A DNA stretch of 64,000 nt from CAJWOS01 sp964502005. Lineage in GTDB: Bacteria > Myxococcota_A > UBA796 > UBA2385. Made by a program: the position numbers and the translations under genes. A model generated the notes under the pieces. That model was not told the origin of the DNA and ran no database searches. It saw only the letters and a program-made list of their open reading frames with translations. The stretch covers positions 168,472 through 232,471 of the forward strand of contig CAZCUX010000010.1 of NCBI GenBank assembly GCA_964502005.1. Direction: 5' to 3'. Within the stretch, counting starts at the first letter, position 1. Each line of letters starts with the position of its first letter. Of this stretch, positions 10,444 to 18,870 are shown in pieces.

Positions 10444-10951
10444 TCGTCCAGTCCTCCACATCCGCTACGGGCAAGCCCGCTCACCGCAATCCACTGCCAA
10501 AGGACGATCCCACTCCCCGGCACGTTGCCCGGAAGAAAGCGTTCCCCGCACTACGCGCAATGTATCCGATGTCGTGCATTTGTGCGGTATTTCGTCGAAC
10601 TTACAGCGAGGAACCCGGCGCTACATTCCAAAGCCCATCCCTACAACAGAATTTCACCGCCCTTCCAACAGGCGGGTAGACGACAGGTGAACGCGGCGTC
10701 GCACGCGCGCGCAGCACCGTTCCAGGGAAGCAGGGAATGTCGACAAATACTGGGTTTACGACATGCCCATCCTGGCGTGCACAGTTTCTGCATGCCCTCT
10801 GCGCCAAAAGATGGCCTGTTCGCTGAAAGAACGCCGCACTTCTCTGCGTGAATGAACCGCCGGGGCCTCCGTCGCCCAGCCAACACGGACGACGAACCCG
10901 GCGCTGTGTCCCGAACCCCCACCCCGGTCCCGACCATCCGCGCAAATGCAC
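10444..10951. other. Non-coding stretch between khpA and the ECF promoter
   Basis: About 500 bp without a convincing gene on either strand; open frames here lack ribosome binding sites and look like antisense noise. No tRNA, repeat or strong hairpin was found. It presumably holds the khpA promoter. Confidence 0.5.
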
Positions 10952-10976
10952 GGAACTTTCGGGTCTCGGAGGCGTC
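10952..10976 (+). promoter_or_regulatory. ECF-type promoter, probably autoregulatory
   Basis: GGAAC (10952-10956), 16 bases, CGTC (10973-10976). This matches the general ECF sigma pattern (GGAAC at -35, about 16 bp, CGTC-like -10). It lies 90 bp before the sigma-factor start, where autoregulated ECF genes normally carry their own promoter. Confidence 0.5.
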
Positions 10977-11066
10977 GGATGGAGGGACCAGCTTCGCTGT
11001 CCCCCCGTCGTTCGATTGGTCCCCCACCCGCGGCGAACCCGCGATTCCCCCACGCAGGAGTCTCCC

Positions 11067-11660
11067 ATGACCGCAAGCCTTCGCCTCGTCGCCCCGTCGC
11101 AAGCGGCCCAGTGGACCGAGACCGACATCAAGTCGCTGGCCGCGGAAAACAAGCGTCTGGCGATGGAGATGGTCATTCACAAATACCGCGAACGTTTGTT
11201 TTACCACGCGGGCACGATTGTGAAGGACTGGCACGAAGCCTACGATGTGGTCCAAGAGGTCTTTATTCGCGCGATGCGGGAGGAGCGGTTCTTCGAGGCG
11301 GACTTCCGCATGAAGGCGTGGCTGTTCCGTGTCACGTCGAACCTTTGCTTCAACATGGTGCGGGACCGGCGGCGGCGGGGCGACATCCTGGACGGGATGG
11401 AAAAGGTGGACCGCACCCACGCAGACCAGCTGGAGCGCGTGTTTTCCGATGAGCGTCGGGAAGAGCTCATGGGTGCCATCCAAAAGATGACGGGAGATCA
11501 CCAGGAGATTTTGATTCTCCGTTATTACGATGACCTCTCTTACGCTGAGATTGCCGAAGTGCTGGACGTAAAGCTCGGCACGGTCATGTCGCGATTGTCG
11601 CGCGCGCGCAGCCGCCTCATGGAGCAACTGGGCGAGGACGGCATTCTGCTCGACGAATAG
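11067..11660 (+). CDS. ECF RNA polymerase sigma factor (sigma-70 family)
   Basis: 197-aa extracytoplasmic-function sigma factor. ATG at 11067 follows CAGGAG. Region 2 covers roughly residues 30-105 (YRERLFYHAGTIVKDWHEAY, DVVQEVFIRAM, MKAWLFRVTSNLCFNMVRDR) and region 4 about 130-185 (DHQEILILRYYDDLSYAEIA, then EVLDVKLGTVMSRLSRAR, the helix-turn-helix for the -35). Region 3 is absent, as expected. Its own terminator follows, then a zinc-finger anti-sigma factor and a secreted pseudo-protease, giving a classic signalling layout. The promoter upstream suggests positive autoregulation. Confidence 0.95.
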   Translation: MTASLRLVAPSQAAQWTETDIKSLAAENKRLAMEMVIHKYRERLFYHAGTIVKDWHEAYDVVQEVFIRAMREERFFEADFRMKAWLFRVTSNLCFNMVRDRRRRGDILDGMEKVDRTHADQLERVFSDERREELMGAIQKMTGDHQEILILRYYDDLSYAEIAEVLDVKLGTVMSRLSRARSRLMEQLGEDGILLDE

Positions 11661-11666
11661 CACCCC

Positions 11667-11714
11667 AAGGGACACGTCTTCTTCGTTGGACGGCGTGTCC
11701 CTTGCTTGGTTTTT
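11667..11714 (+). terminator. Intrinsic terminator after the sigma factor
   Basis: Perfect 10-bp stem AAGGGACACG / CGTGTCCCTT with a 17-nt loop, then GCTTGG and five T. It separates sigma from anti-sigma, so the downstream genes have either their own promoter or readthrough. Confidence 0.85.
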
Positions 11715-11897
11715 GCGAACGTCCGACATCTGCGCCATGGGCCGAGGGAATGAACCCCCACGGGTAGGGTGTCGATGCAGAGTCTGCGGGGCCCCTCGCG
11801 GCACACCGCGACAAGCGGTACCGCGGTCGATAGCCTCTCTTTGTTCGCGGGCCCGATGCGGGTCGTGCCCCCTCCCCCGCTCAGCGAGTTCGTCGTC

Positions 11898-12431
11898 ATG
11901 GATTGCCGCACCGTTCGGAGTCTGCTCGTGCCCTTCACCGAAGGCGAGCTGGCTCCTGCAGAAATGGAGTGGGTAGGCGCCCACCTCTCCGCCTGTCGTA
12001 CCTGCGCAGACGCCGCAGCACGCGTCCGCGCGCACGGCGACCGCCTGTCTGCCTTTGCGCCACCGCCGATGTCGGGAGCGTTCGCCGCTGACCTCTTTGC
12101 GAAGATGGATGCGGATTTGTCCCATGCCCTCGACGACCTTCAATCGGCGGGGTCGCCGACCCCCAATGCCGCGCCTGCTGTTGTGGCGGCTCGAACGGGA
12201 GAGCTTCGCTTGCGACCGGCGGGAATCGTCGTATATGCAGCGGCAATCCTTCTCTTGGGACTTTGGGGTTGGAGTCGCCACGAAGCCGCAGACCGCGCCG
12301 AGCAGCGGGTACAGGACTTGGAGCTGGCCCTCGAGCGGGCGGAGCGCCTCCGTGCCAACCCGAGCCCGCAGCCGATGCCGGGCGAATCCTGGCGCGCGGT
12401 GGCCTACACACGCGAGCGTGGTCACCTGTGA
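11898..12431 (+). CDS. Membrane anti-sigma factor with zinc-finger (ZAS) domain
   Basis: 177-aa single-pass protein. It begins MDCRTVRSLLVPFTEGELAP and carries the anti-sigma zinc motif His29-x3-Cys33-x2-Cys36 with Cys3 as the likely fourth ligand. A transmembrane helix (about residues 112-128, VVYAAAILLLGLWGW) follows, then a short coiled-coil (ADRAEQRVQDLELALERAER). Cytoplasmic ZAS domains sequester ECF sigma factors, so the partner is presumably the 11067 product. No clear ribosome binding site precedes the ATG; a longer form from 11856 is possible. Its stop overlaps the next start. Confidence 0.85.
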   Translation: MDCRTVRSLLVPFTEGELAPAEMEWVGAHLSACRTCADAAARVRAHGDRLSAFAPPPMSGAFAADLFAKMDADLSHALDDLQSAGSPTPNAAPAVVAARTGELRLRPAGIVVYAAAILLLGLWGWSRHEAADRAEQRVQDLELALERAERLRANPSPQPMPGESWRAVAYTRERGHL

Positions 12432-13588
12432 GGCGCGGAAGCGTTGTGGCGCGGACTTTCGGGGTCTGTTGTGGAGCGTTGGCAGCCATGGGGGGGCTCG
12501 TGGCGCCCGCCTTCGCAGACGAGCGAGAGTCCTTTGAGCACGCGGTTCTGACCCTCCAAGAGACCTACGGCGCCAACGTCACCGCGGACCAGCTCTACCG
12601 CGCCGCTCTGGCAGGCGTGACCCAACAACTCGACACCTTGGTGGGACGGCCCGGCCACGCGGTCTTGTCGCCCACCGAACATGCCGCCGCAATCGAGTGG
12701 CACGGCGGACAGCGCTATGGACTCGCTGCCGAGTTCATCGTTGTGCCCGGCCAAGGAATCGTCATCACCGACATTTATAGCGGCGGCCCCGCAGCCAATG
12801 CGGGCCTTGGGAAAGGCGATGTCATCGTTGCGATGAACGACCATCCCTTCACCGGCCTGCCCGCAGAGCTGATTTTGGCCATCGCCGACCAGCAAGCGAG
12901 CCCCACCGTCGTGCTCGACGTGCGCCGCGCCGAGGGGCTGCGCCGGATTTCGGTGACCCGTGGACCTTGGCGCCTCGATACCGCCCGTGTCGACGTTTAC
13001 GGCGACGTCGCGGTGTTGCGGCTCCCGTTTTTTGGCCCCGGAACAGTCTCCGCAACCGTGGCCGCATTGTCGAAGCTGCCGTCCGACACCCCCATCGTGC
13101 TCGACCTGCGCGACAACGAAGGAGGCCAGCTCGATGCGATGGTGTCGGTGGCCGAACTGTTTCTGCCCGCGCGTACCACCGTCGCGTTGGTCGAGGCGGC
13201 CAACGGCACCACCCGCGCCGTAAAAACGGGTGCCCGCGCCCCATCGCTCCCTGCGCCACGCGTCGTGCTGGTCGACCACGGCACGGCGGCGGTGGCAGAA
13301 GCGTTTGTTGCAGCGCTCCGGCAGCACACCCAAGCGCCGGTGGTGGGTGGCACCACGGCCGGGCAAGACGGCCTCGTGGCGTGGGTGCGGGTCGATGACC
13401 AAACATTTCTTCAGGTGTTTTCTGACGGACTTCGCGACCCACAAGGCCGCACCTGGGCGTCCATCGGCATCACGCCCGATGTGGTCAGCCAGCCGGGAAG
13501 TCGGCCAATGCCGGTGTCCCCCGGACAAATGCCACCCGACGTACAGCTCGATGCTGCCGTACATCTCGCGCGACGCACCATCGAATAA
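12428..13588 (+). CDS. Secreted PDZ / S41-family protein lacking catalytic residues
   Basis: 386-aa exported protein. The GTG start (GTGA overlap with the anti-sigma stop) yields a signal peptide, RRGSVVARTFGVCCGALAAM to an AFA cleavage site. A PDZ domain spans roughly residues 105-175 (GIVITDIYSGGPAANAGLGK), followed by a tail-specific-protease (S41/CtpA) fold. Active CtpA enzymes have a Ser in xTASASE and a Lys near GxGK; here the equivalents read GTAAVAE (Ala288) and AGQDG (Gln313). It therefore looks like a pseudo-protease that binds rather than cuts peptides, perhaps sensing for the sigma / anti-sigma pair. The fold is clear; the sensing role is inference. Confidence 0.85.
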   Translation: MRRGSVVARTFGVCCGALAAMGGLVAPAFADERESFEHAVLTLQETYGANVTADQLYRAALAGVTQQLDTLVGRPGHAVLSPTEHAAAIEWHGGQRYGLAAEFIVVPGQGIVITDIYSGGPAANAGLGKGDVIVAMNDHPFTGLPAELILAIADQQASPTVVLDVRRAEGLRRISVTRGPWRLDTARVDVYGDVAVLRLPFFGPGTVSATVAALSKLPSDTPIVLDLRDNEGGQLDAMVSVAELFLPARTTVALVEAANGTTRAVKTGARAPSLPAPRVVLVDHGTAAVAEAFVAALRQHTQAPVVGGTTAGQDGLVAWVRVDDQTFLQVFSDGLRDPQGRTWASIGITPDVVSQPGSRPMPVSPGQMPPDVQLDAAVHLARRTIE

Positions 13589-13827
13589 CATCCTCACGTT
13601 GGGCGCACCGTCGAAGCGCCGAAGGGGCGGGCACTGCAAAAACGCGCGATGGCTGCTTCGTTTTGGGTGTGCGTAGCGAAATAGGCCCGACTTCGGGACA
13701 GAACGCGCGTCTTTGACCACCTGTCCCCACAGAGAATTTCCCTCCGCCGTTCGTTTGGTGTACTCTCTTTCCTACGACCGGCAATTGGGTTGTCGGCAGG
13801 GTCGCCTGTTCCCAGAGGTTTCCTCTC

Positions 13828-16317
13828 GTGGCAGTTGTCGCCAAACACCTCCTCCCCAATACCCTCGACTCGCTCCGAGATCTCCTCGGGCGTGGCGCAA
13901 CTGGTCGCCTGTGGCGCCAAGGTCCGCGCGGGGGTGGCCGAGAAGTGTTCATTCTGCAAGGGCAGATTGTCGCGGCGCATGGTCCCGATGATGGCCCTTG
14001 GGTGGTGCGGCGCTTGGTCAACACCGGCGCCCTCACCGAGCGGCAAGGCAAGGCCTTCATTCGTCGCTTGACCAAAGGCGTATCGTTTGAAGAATTGATT
14101 CTCGGACACGTCCCCGATTCGTTGCTCGAACGATTGTTGTCCGCACGCTTTCGCCAAAATCTCCTCGACTTCTTGTCAACCCCGCCGCCCATCGAATTTG
14201 AAGCGATGGACACCATGTTCGTGTCCAACCTTCAACCGCGCCAAGATACCCGCCGCCTCCTGGCGTCGATTTTGGCGCTCAAAGAACGTATCGGACCGCT
14301 CATGCGGCACCGCGGCCCCTTGACCCTTCGCTTGGGTCCGTCGATGCCCGGCAGTCGCGACCTCGCGCGTATTGTCGACCTTTGCGAGCCGCCAATCCCT
14401 CTCCGCGACTTGCTCACGTTTTCGCCCTTTGAAACGGGAGAAACGCTCGACCACGTCATCACATTGCTGCAAACCGGCGCGCTGGTCACCGACGAGGGCG
14501 TTCGCTTGTCGGGCGGTCCCAATCGCCAAGCCGACGAAGCATTTGCCGTTGAAGACCTCTTCTCGCTCGACAACGACGACACGCCCCGTTCCGTCGGAAA
14601 CCCCGCGCTGCCCATCTCGCCCGAGCACCTCGCGCTACTCAATGAGTACGCTGAAGCCTCGATAGACGGCGATTTTGGCGAGTCCCCCGCAGCATTCGTC
14701 GGAGCCACCGAGGACGAACCCGTCGAAGAGCCCGCCGAAGAGCTTCCGCGCCTCGAAACGGCGTTTTTCTCGGACGTCGACGAAGCGCCCAAGCCCGCGC
14801 GTCCCAACGTGGCGCTGTTTGTGGCAGGGGGAACCGACGTCGACCAACCCGCGCAAGACAACGCCGACGAAGAAAGCGCCGGCTGGATTCCCGACGAGGA
14901 CGAAGGCGACTTCGCCGACCCCAACGCGCCGATTGCCGGGGCGAGCCTGCCGGGGTCCATGCAGCCACCGCCCGTCGAAATCATGTTTGAAGCCAACGAC
15001 GAGCCCGACTCTTCGGCGCTCTTCGTCTCTGGCTCGCTCAGTGCGTTGGTCGCCGACGGCCATGGCCCGGATGGCTCCGCCGACCACGACGGCTTCGCGG
15101 CCTTCGCCCACGCCAACCTCGACGAAGACGACCCGTCCGACGTCGGCTTCGACATCGACGACGACGCCTCTCTTATGCCCGCCCTCGACGCGCCGTCGTC
15201 CCAAGCGGAAGCCTACGACCCCTTCGCCGTCGATTCTGGAGCGGTCGCGCCGGGGGAAGACGACCCCTTTGGTGCGCCCTCCAGCAGCGAACCAAGCGAC
15301 GCACCCGGCGCCGATGACCCCTTCGCCGTCGACGATGCGGCACCTTACGAGGCTGCGTGGCCGTCCGTAGACGACGAGCCAGCCACTCCAGCCGTCGATG
15401 AAGAGAGCGAGTGGCCCGACTTTGACGACGAAGAAGGGTCCATCTACGAGGCGGTCGAGCCTGTCCCACGTCCGGCGCCTTCCCCTGCGGCCAACGAAGA
15501 CGCCCCTGCGGCCGAGGGCACCGAGACTGGCAGCAATCCGCTGCTCGATGCGGCGCGGCGCTACCTCGAAGAAGCCACCCAGCGCCGCGAACGAAAGCCG
15601 CGCACGTCTACCCCGGTCGACGAAGAAGGAGACGCGCCCGCGGAGTCCTCCGACGAAGTTGTCCATCGCGAGCGAAAGTTTACCGGCTTCGAGTTTAGCG
15701 TTGAAGACGGCGAAATGGCCATGTTTGAAGACCACGACCGCATCCGCGGTGGTGGAATGGGCCAATTCACGCTCGACCGAAAGCTGCTCGACAAGGTCGA
15801 AATCGGCGCTCCCGACCCTTCGACGCGCGCATCTCCCTACCAAGGCTTGCCCGAAGAAGAGAGTATTATCGAGATGGGCGAAGCGTCCGCCGAAGAAGAG
15901 GCGAACGCAGGCACCGTCGCGCTCGCGTTTTCGGCGCCCAAGCTGCAAATCAGCCGCGTGCAGCAAAAAATCGCCGTCGGTCGAGAGGTGGGCGAGGTCG
16001 TCGCCCGCTATTTGAACCAATACGTTGGCCCTGGCGTGGGACAAACCACCATCCAACTTCTCGTCGACTCTGCTGCGACGACGCGTGCGCGCCTCTTCCA
16101 CGAGGTAACGGTCAACGAAGCAGGACAGTTCGACGAAGAGCGCGTGCTGGCAAACTTGCGACGCCGGCCAGACAGCGAGCAGCGTATCTTGCTCGACCAA
16201 GGCATCCAGGACTTTATCGAACGCGCCTTGTCGACTGCCGATAGCGAGCTTCCCGAAGAAGTATTGTATTCGCTTTTGGAAGAGATTGCGGGTTACCAAC
16301 AGCGCTTGCGCTTGTAA
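13828..16317 (+). CDS. Large PATAN (DUF4388-like) protein with acidic low-complexity middle
   Basis: 829 aa. The GTG start follows AGAGG. The N-terminal 230 residues resemble the PATAN/DUF4388 domain found in myxobacterial and related regulators (VFILQGQIVAAHGPDDGPWV, LVNTGALTERQGKAFIRRLT, PLRDLLTFSPFETGETLDHV, LLQTGALVTDEGV). Residues about 260-600 are very acidic and Pro/Ala-rich (many DDP and EE stretches) and probably disordered. The last 200 residues are helical (FTGFEFSVEDGEMAMFEDHD, then QDFIERALSTADSELPEEVL). No enzymatic motif is seen; probably a scaffold or regulator. Confidence 0.8.
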   Translation: MAVVAKHLLPNTLDSLRDLLGRGATGRLWRQGPRGGGREVFILQGQIVAAHGPDDGPWVVRRLVNTGALTERQGKAFIRRLTKGVSFEELILGHVPDSLLERLLSARFRQNLLDFLSTPPPIEFEAMDTMFVSNLQPRQDTRRLLASILALKERIGPLMRHRGPLTLRLGPSMPGSRDLARIVDLCEPPIPLRDLLTFSPFETGETLDHVITLLQTGALVTDEGVRLSGGPNRQADEAFAVEDLFSLDNDDTPRSVGNPALPISPEHLALLNEYAEASIDGDFGESPAAFVGATEDEPVEEPAEELPRLETAFFSDVDEAPKPARPNVALFVAGGTDVDQPAQDNADEESAGWIPDEDEGDFADPNAPIAGASLPGSMQPPPVEIMFEANDEPDSSALFVSGSLSALVADGHGPDGSADHDGFAAFAHANLDEDDPSDVGFDIDDDASLMPALDAPSSQAEAYDPFAVDSGAVAPGEDDPFGAPSSSEPSDAPGADDPFAVDDAAPYEAAWPSVDDEPATPAVDEESEWPDFDDEEGSIYEAVEPVPRPAPSPAANEDAPAAEGTETGSNPLLDAARRYLEEATQRRERKPRTSTPVDEEGDAPAESSDEVVHRERKFTGFEFSVEDGEMAMFEDHDRIRGGGMGQFTLDRKLLDKVEIGAPDPSTRASPYQGLPEEESIIEMGEASAEEEANAGTVALAFSAPKLQISRVQQKIAVGREVGEVVARYLNQYVGPGVGQTTIQLLVDSAATTRARLFHEVTVNEAGQFDEERVLANLRRRPDSEQRILLDQGIQDFIERALSTADSELPEEVLYSLLEEIAGYQQRLRL

Positions 16318-16354
16318 GTCGGCACGGGCCGGCCACGGCACGCAGGAGCCGCGC

Positions 16355-17344
16355 ATGACGCACCCACGACGCACCCATCGACTCGCGCCCATATGGGTCA
16401 TGATTGGCCTGTTGTGGGTGTTGCACTGGAACCGCTCCGATGCGGCCCCCAGCGCCGATGAGGATGGCTCCCCGGACCCCACCGCGGGTTCGCCGCCGCT
16501 TCACGCACCGCTCCCAGAGGGGGAGCACCTTCCGTTTGATGACGGCACGATTCCGGTCGAGATTGAACGAAAGGTCCACGAGACCCGCCACTTGCCAATT
16601 GGGGAGCGCGTTGCGGCGATTAGCGACATCCTGCAAGGCACGCCGTATTTGAACGACGCTGCGGGCGAAGGCGTCCTGCCGGACCTCGACCCGCCCGTGC
16701 GCTATGATGCCTTCGACTGCCTTACGTTCGTCGAAGAAGTACTCGCATTGGCAATTTCCGCCGACCCTCGGTCGGCAGCGCGCGTTCGCAACAGCCTTCG
16801 GTACGGCGAAGGACAGCCCCGCACCTATGAGGACCGGCAGCACTTTATGCTGCAACAATGGGTGCCCCAGGCGATTGCGGCCGGTTGGCTCCGCGACATC
16901 ACCGCAGAGCTGGGCGAGACCCGTATCATCGAAAAGACCGTCACTGCGCAGACGTGGCGGGGGTGGAAAGGGCGACGCTTGTTCTTGTTGCCCGACGCCC
17001 GCCTGCCCACCGGCACCTTTCAGCTTCCGGTGCTGCCGCCGGGGGTCGCGTGGGAATCCGCACCGGCCATTCCCACGGGAGCAGTGGTGTTGACGGTACG
17101 GGAAAACAAGGCAGGGGTGCCGATTGTCGTCACCCATCTCGGATTCAAGGTAGACGGAGCAACCGAAGACGAGCCTCTGTTTCGCCATGCCACCAAGATG
17201 GGGTCACGGCCCCGCGTTCGCAGCGACAAGCTCCGTTGGTACGTCGAGCACAACCGCTGGTACCACTGGTGGCCGGTCGCGGGCTTTACCGTGCTCATGC
17301 CCCAAGAGATGGGACCACGAAAGAGCGCGCTGCCAGCAAAGTGA
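16355..17344 (+). CDS. DUF1460 (N-acetylmuramoyl-L-alanine amidase-like) exported protein
   Basis: 329-aa protein. ATG at 16355 follows CAGGAG; a hydrophobic N-terminal segment (LAPIWVMIGLLWVLHW) is a signal anchor or uncleaved signal. The core matches the DUF1460 family: IEREVHETRHLP-like start, then FDCLTFVEEVLALAIS with the presumed nucleophilic Cys, and a late VVTHLGFKVDG with the His. These are NlpC/P60-like papain-fold enzymes thought to act on peptidoglycan. An Asp/Pro-rich linker follows the anchor. It converges with the next gene after only 6 bp. Confidence 0.8.
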   Translation: MTHPRRTHRLAPIWVMIGLLWVLHWNRSDAAPSADEDGSPDPTAGSPPLHAPLPEGEHLPFDDGTIPVEIERKVHETRHLPIGERVAAISDILQGTPYLNDAAGEGVLPDLDPPVRYDAFDCLTFVEEVLALAISADPRSAARVRNSLRYGEGQPRTYEDRQHFMLQQWVPQAIAAGWLRDITAELGETRIIEKTVTAQTWRGWKGRRLFLLPDARLPTGTFQLPVLPPGVAWESAPAIPTGAVVLTVRENKAGVPIVVTHLGFKVDGATEDEPLFRHATKMGSRPRVRSDKLRWYVEHNRWYHWWPVAGFTVLMPQEMGPRKSALPAK

Positions 17345-17350
17345 GCGTCT

Positions 17351-17968
17351 TCAAGACAGCTGGGACCACGATGGGTCGGGCTGGAGAAACAGCACATCGA
17401 CACCGTCCAAGCCCGACACCACCCGAAACGCGCCGCGCGGGAGGTGCTCGCCCAAGGCTGCGGCGACGACGTGGTGCCAAGGATTTTCCGGCTCGGGACA
17501 GCGCTTGAGCGTGACCCGCAAGCGTGGGGGCAAGGGCAACCCCGCCAGCAAGACGCCGACCGCGCCCACCGCCCGCCGCACCCGCTTCTCGGGGGCCTCT
17601 TCGACGATGAGGTGCAGCGGAACTCCAGCGGGCTCATCGAGCAACAACCGCGCTCCGTCGGGCAAGGGCAACGCTTGAATCCGCGTGACCAAGCCATCGC
17701 GGTGCGTAGGGACGTGGGTGGGCGCACGCGGGCGCACGACGGTAGAACGCGGCGCTGGCGCTGTCGGCGTGGCCATCGCGCCAATTTTTTCCGCGCCCAA
17801 GCACAGCAGCCCCAATCCAAGCGCGAGCGCCCAAGCGGGCGTCGGCAGCGCGGTGTCGAGCTCAATGACCGACAAGGCCAACGCATGCGTGCGGTCCACT
17901 ATGCTCGCATAGCCAAGCACAGCAGACGCCAGCAGTGCAACGACACCAAGGCTGCGAAGAGTACTCAT
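17351..17968 (-). CDS. Two-helix membrane protein of unknown function
   Basis: 205 aa. Starts MSTLRSLGVVALLASAVLGY with GGGAG upstream; two N-terminal transmembrane helices (residues about 7-22 and 45-62, WALALGLGLLCLGAEKIGAM) are followed by a Pro/Thr-rich linker and a soluble C-terminal region. The latter contains LPDGARLLLDEPAGVPLHL and RVVSGLDGVDVLFLQPD. No family is recognised. It diverges from the MBL gene across a 190-bp gap. Confidence 0.7.
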   Translation of the reverse strand: MSTLRSLGVVALLASAVLGYASIVDRTHALALSVIELDTALPTPAWALALGLGLLCLGAEKIGAMATPTAPAPRSTVVRPRAPTHVPTHRDGLVTRIQALPLPDGARLLLDEPAGVPLHLIVEEAPEKRVRRAVGAVGVLLAGLPLPPRLRVTLKRCPEPENPWHHVVAAALGEHLPRGAFRVVSGLDGVDVLFLQPDPSWSQLS

Positions 17969-18160
17969 CGGGGCTCCCAATCAGGCCGCAAGTGTCGCAC
18001 ATCGGATGCGCGTCGAACAGGTTGTGGGATAGGAGCCCCGGAGAACCGTCGGTGACAACGCGGTCATCGCCACGGCGTCCACTACCACAGAATCGACCTC
18101 GCGCTCTTCCACACCCCTGTGGGCACAGATGCGGATGCGGGGCAGCGCCGGGAGGCTTGG

Positions 18161-18847
18161 GTGAAGGTCCGTTGTTTTACGGTCGGAATGTTTCAGGTCA
18201 ATACGTGGCTCATTGAAGACGAAGCGACGGGGGCTGCGGCCATCGTGGACACAGGCGAAGATGCCACGCTGCTGCGGCAACTGGCGCGCTTGTCCCCTGC
18301 CCCCAACGTCCAGATGATTCTGTTGACCCACAGCCACATTGACCACGCCGGCGCGCTGTCTTTGCTTCAAGACAAATACGACGTGCCCACCGTGCTACCC
18401 GCCCTCGACCAGCCGCTGTTCGATACCTTGCCCATGCAAGGCAGCATGTTCGGCATGCCCCACCTCGACCGGCCGTGCGGTCGCATCGACCGACGCATTC
18501 ACGATGGCGAGACGGTGCAGCTCGGCGAGACGACCCTTCGGTTTATCAGCACGCCCGGTCACACACCCGGACAAGGTTGCTACTACGATGACCAGCACAT
18601 TTTCGTGGGCGACACCTTGTTTGAAGGCAGCATCGGCCGCACCGACTTCCCGATGTCGGACCCATCCTTGATGGTCGATAGCCTGCGCCGCTTGACCATG
18701 TTGCCCGGTCACCTCGTCGTTCACAGCGGCCATGGCGCCGACACGACCCTTGAACGCGAGCTGCGCACCAACCCCTTCTTGGGCTACTTGCGGCGAGAGC
18801 GAGGCATCGCCGGCCCTTCGGGAATGCGCTGGGCACCCGGCACCTGA
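18161..18847 (+). CDS. MBL-fold metallohydrolase (glyoxalase II-like)
   Basis: 228-aa metallo-beta-lactamase-fold hydrolase, cytoplasmic. A GTG start at 18161 with GGGAGG six bases upstream gives MKVRCFTVGMFQVNTWLIED, the normal N-terminus for this group; an upstream in-frame ATG would add a non-homologous leader. Metal ligands: THSHIDHAG (His57-x-His59-x-Asp61-His62), STPGHTPG and FVGDTLF. It resembles hydroxyacylglutathione hydrolase / YcbL-type proteins; the substrate is not decidable. Convergent with the phosphomutase. Confidence 0.85.
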   Translation: MKVRCFTVGMFQVNTWLIEDEATGAAAIVDTGEDATLLRQLARLSPAPNVQMILLTHSHIDHAGALSLLQDKYDVPTVLPALDQPLFDTLPMQGSMFGMPHLDRPCGRIDRRIHDGETVQLGETTLRFISTPGHTPGQGCYYDDQHIFVGDTLFEGSIGRTDFPMSDPSLMVDSLRRLTMLPGHLVVHSGHGADTTLERELRTNPFLGYLRRERGIAGPSGMRWAPGT

Positions 18848-18870
18848 GCCGCCTGCTTTCGCGCGGGTGC

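Noticed and set aside
10641..12425. 594-aa minus-strand frame opposite sigma and anti-sigma genes
   Set aside because: Runs through a terminator and two confident genes on the other strand; no motif.
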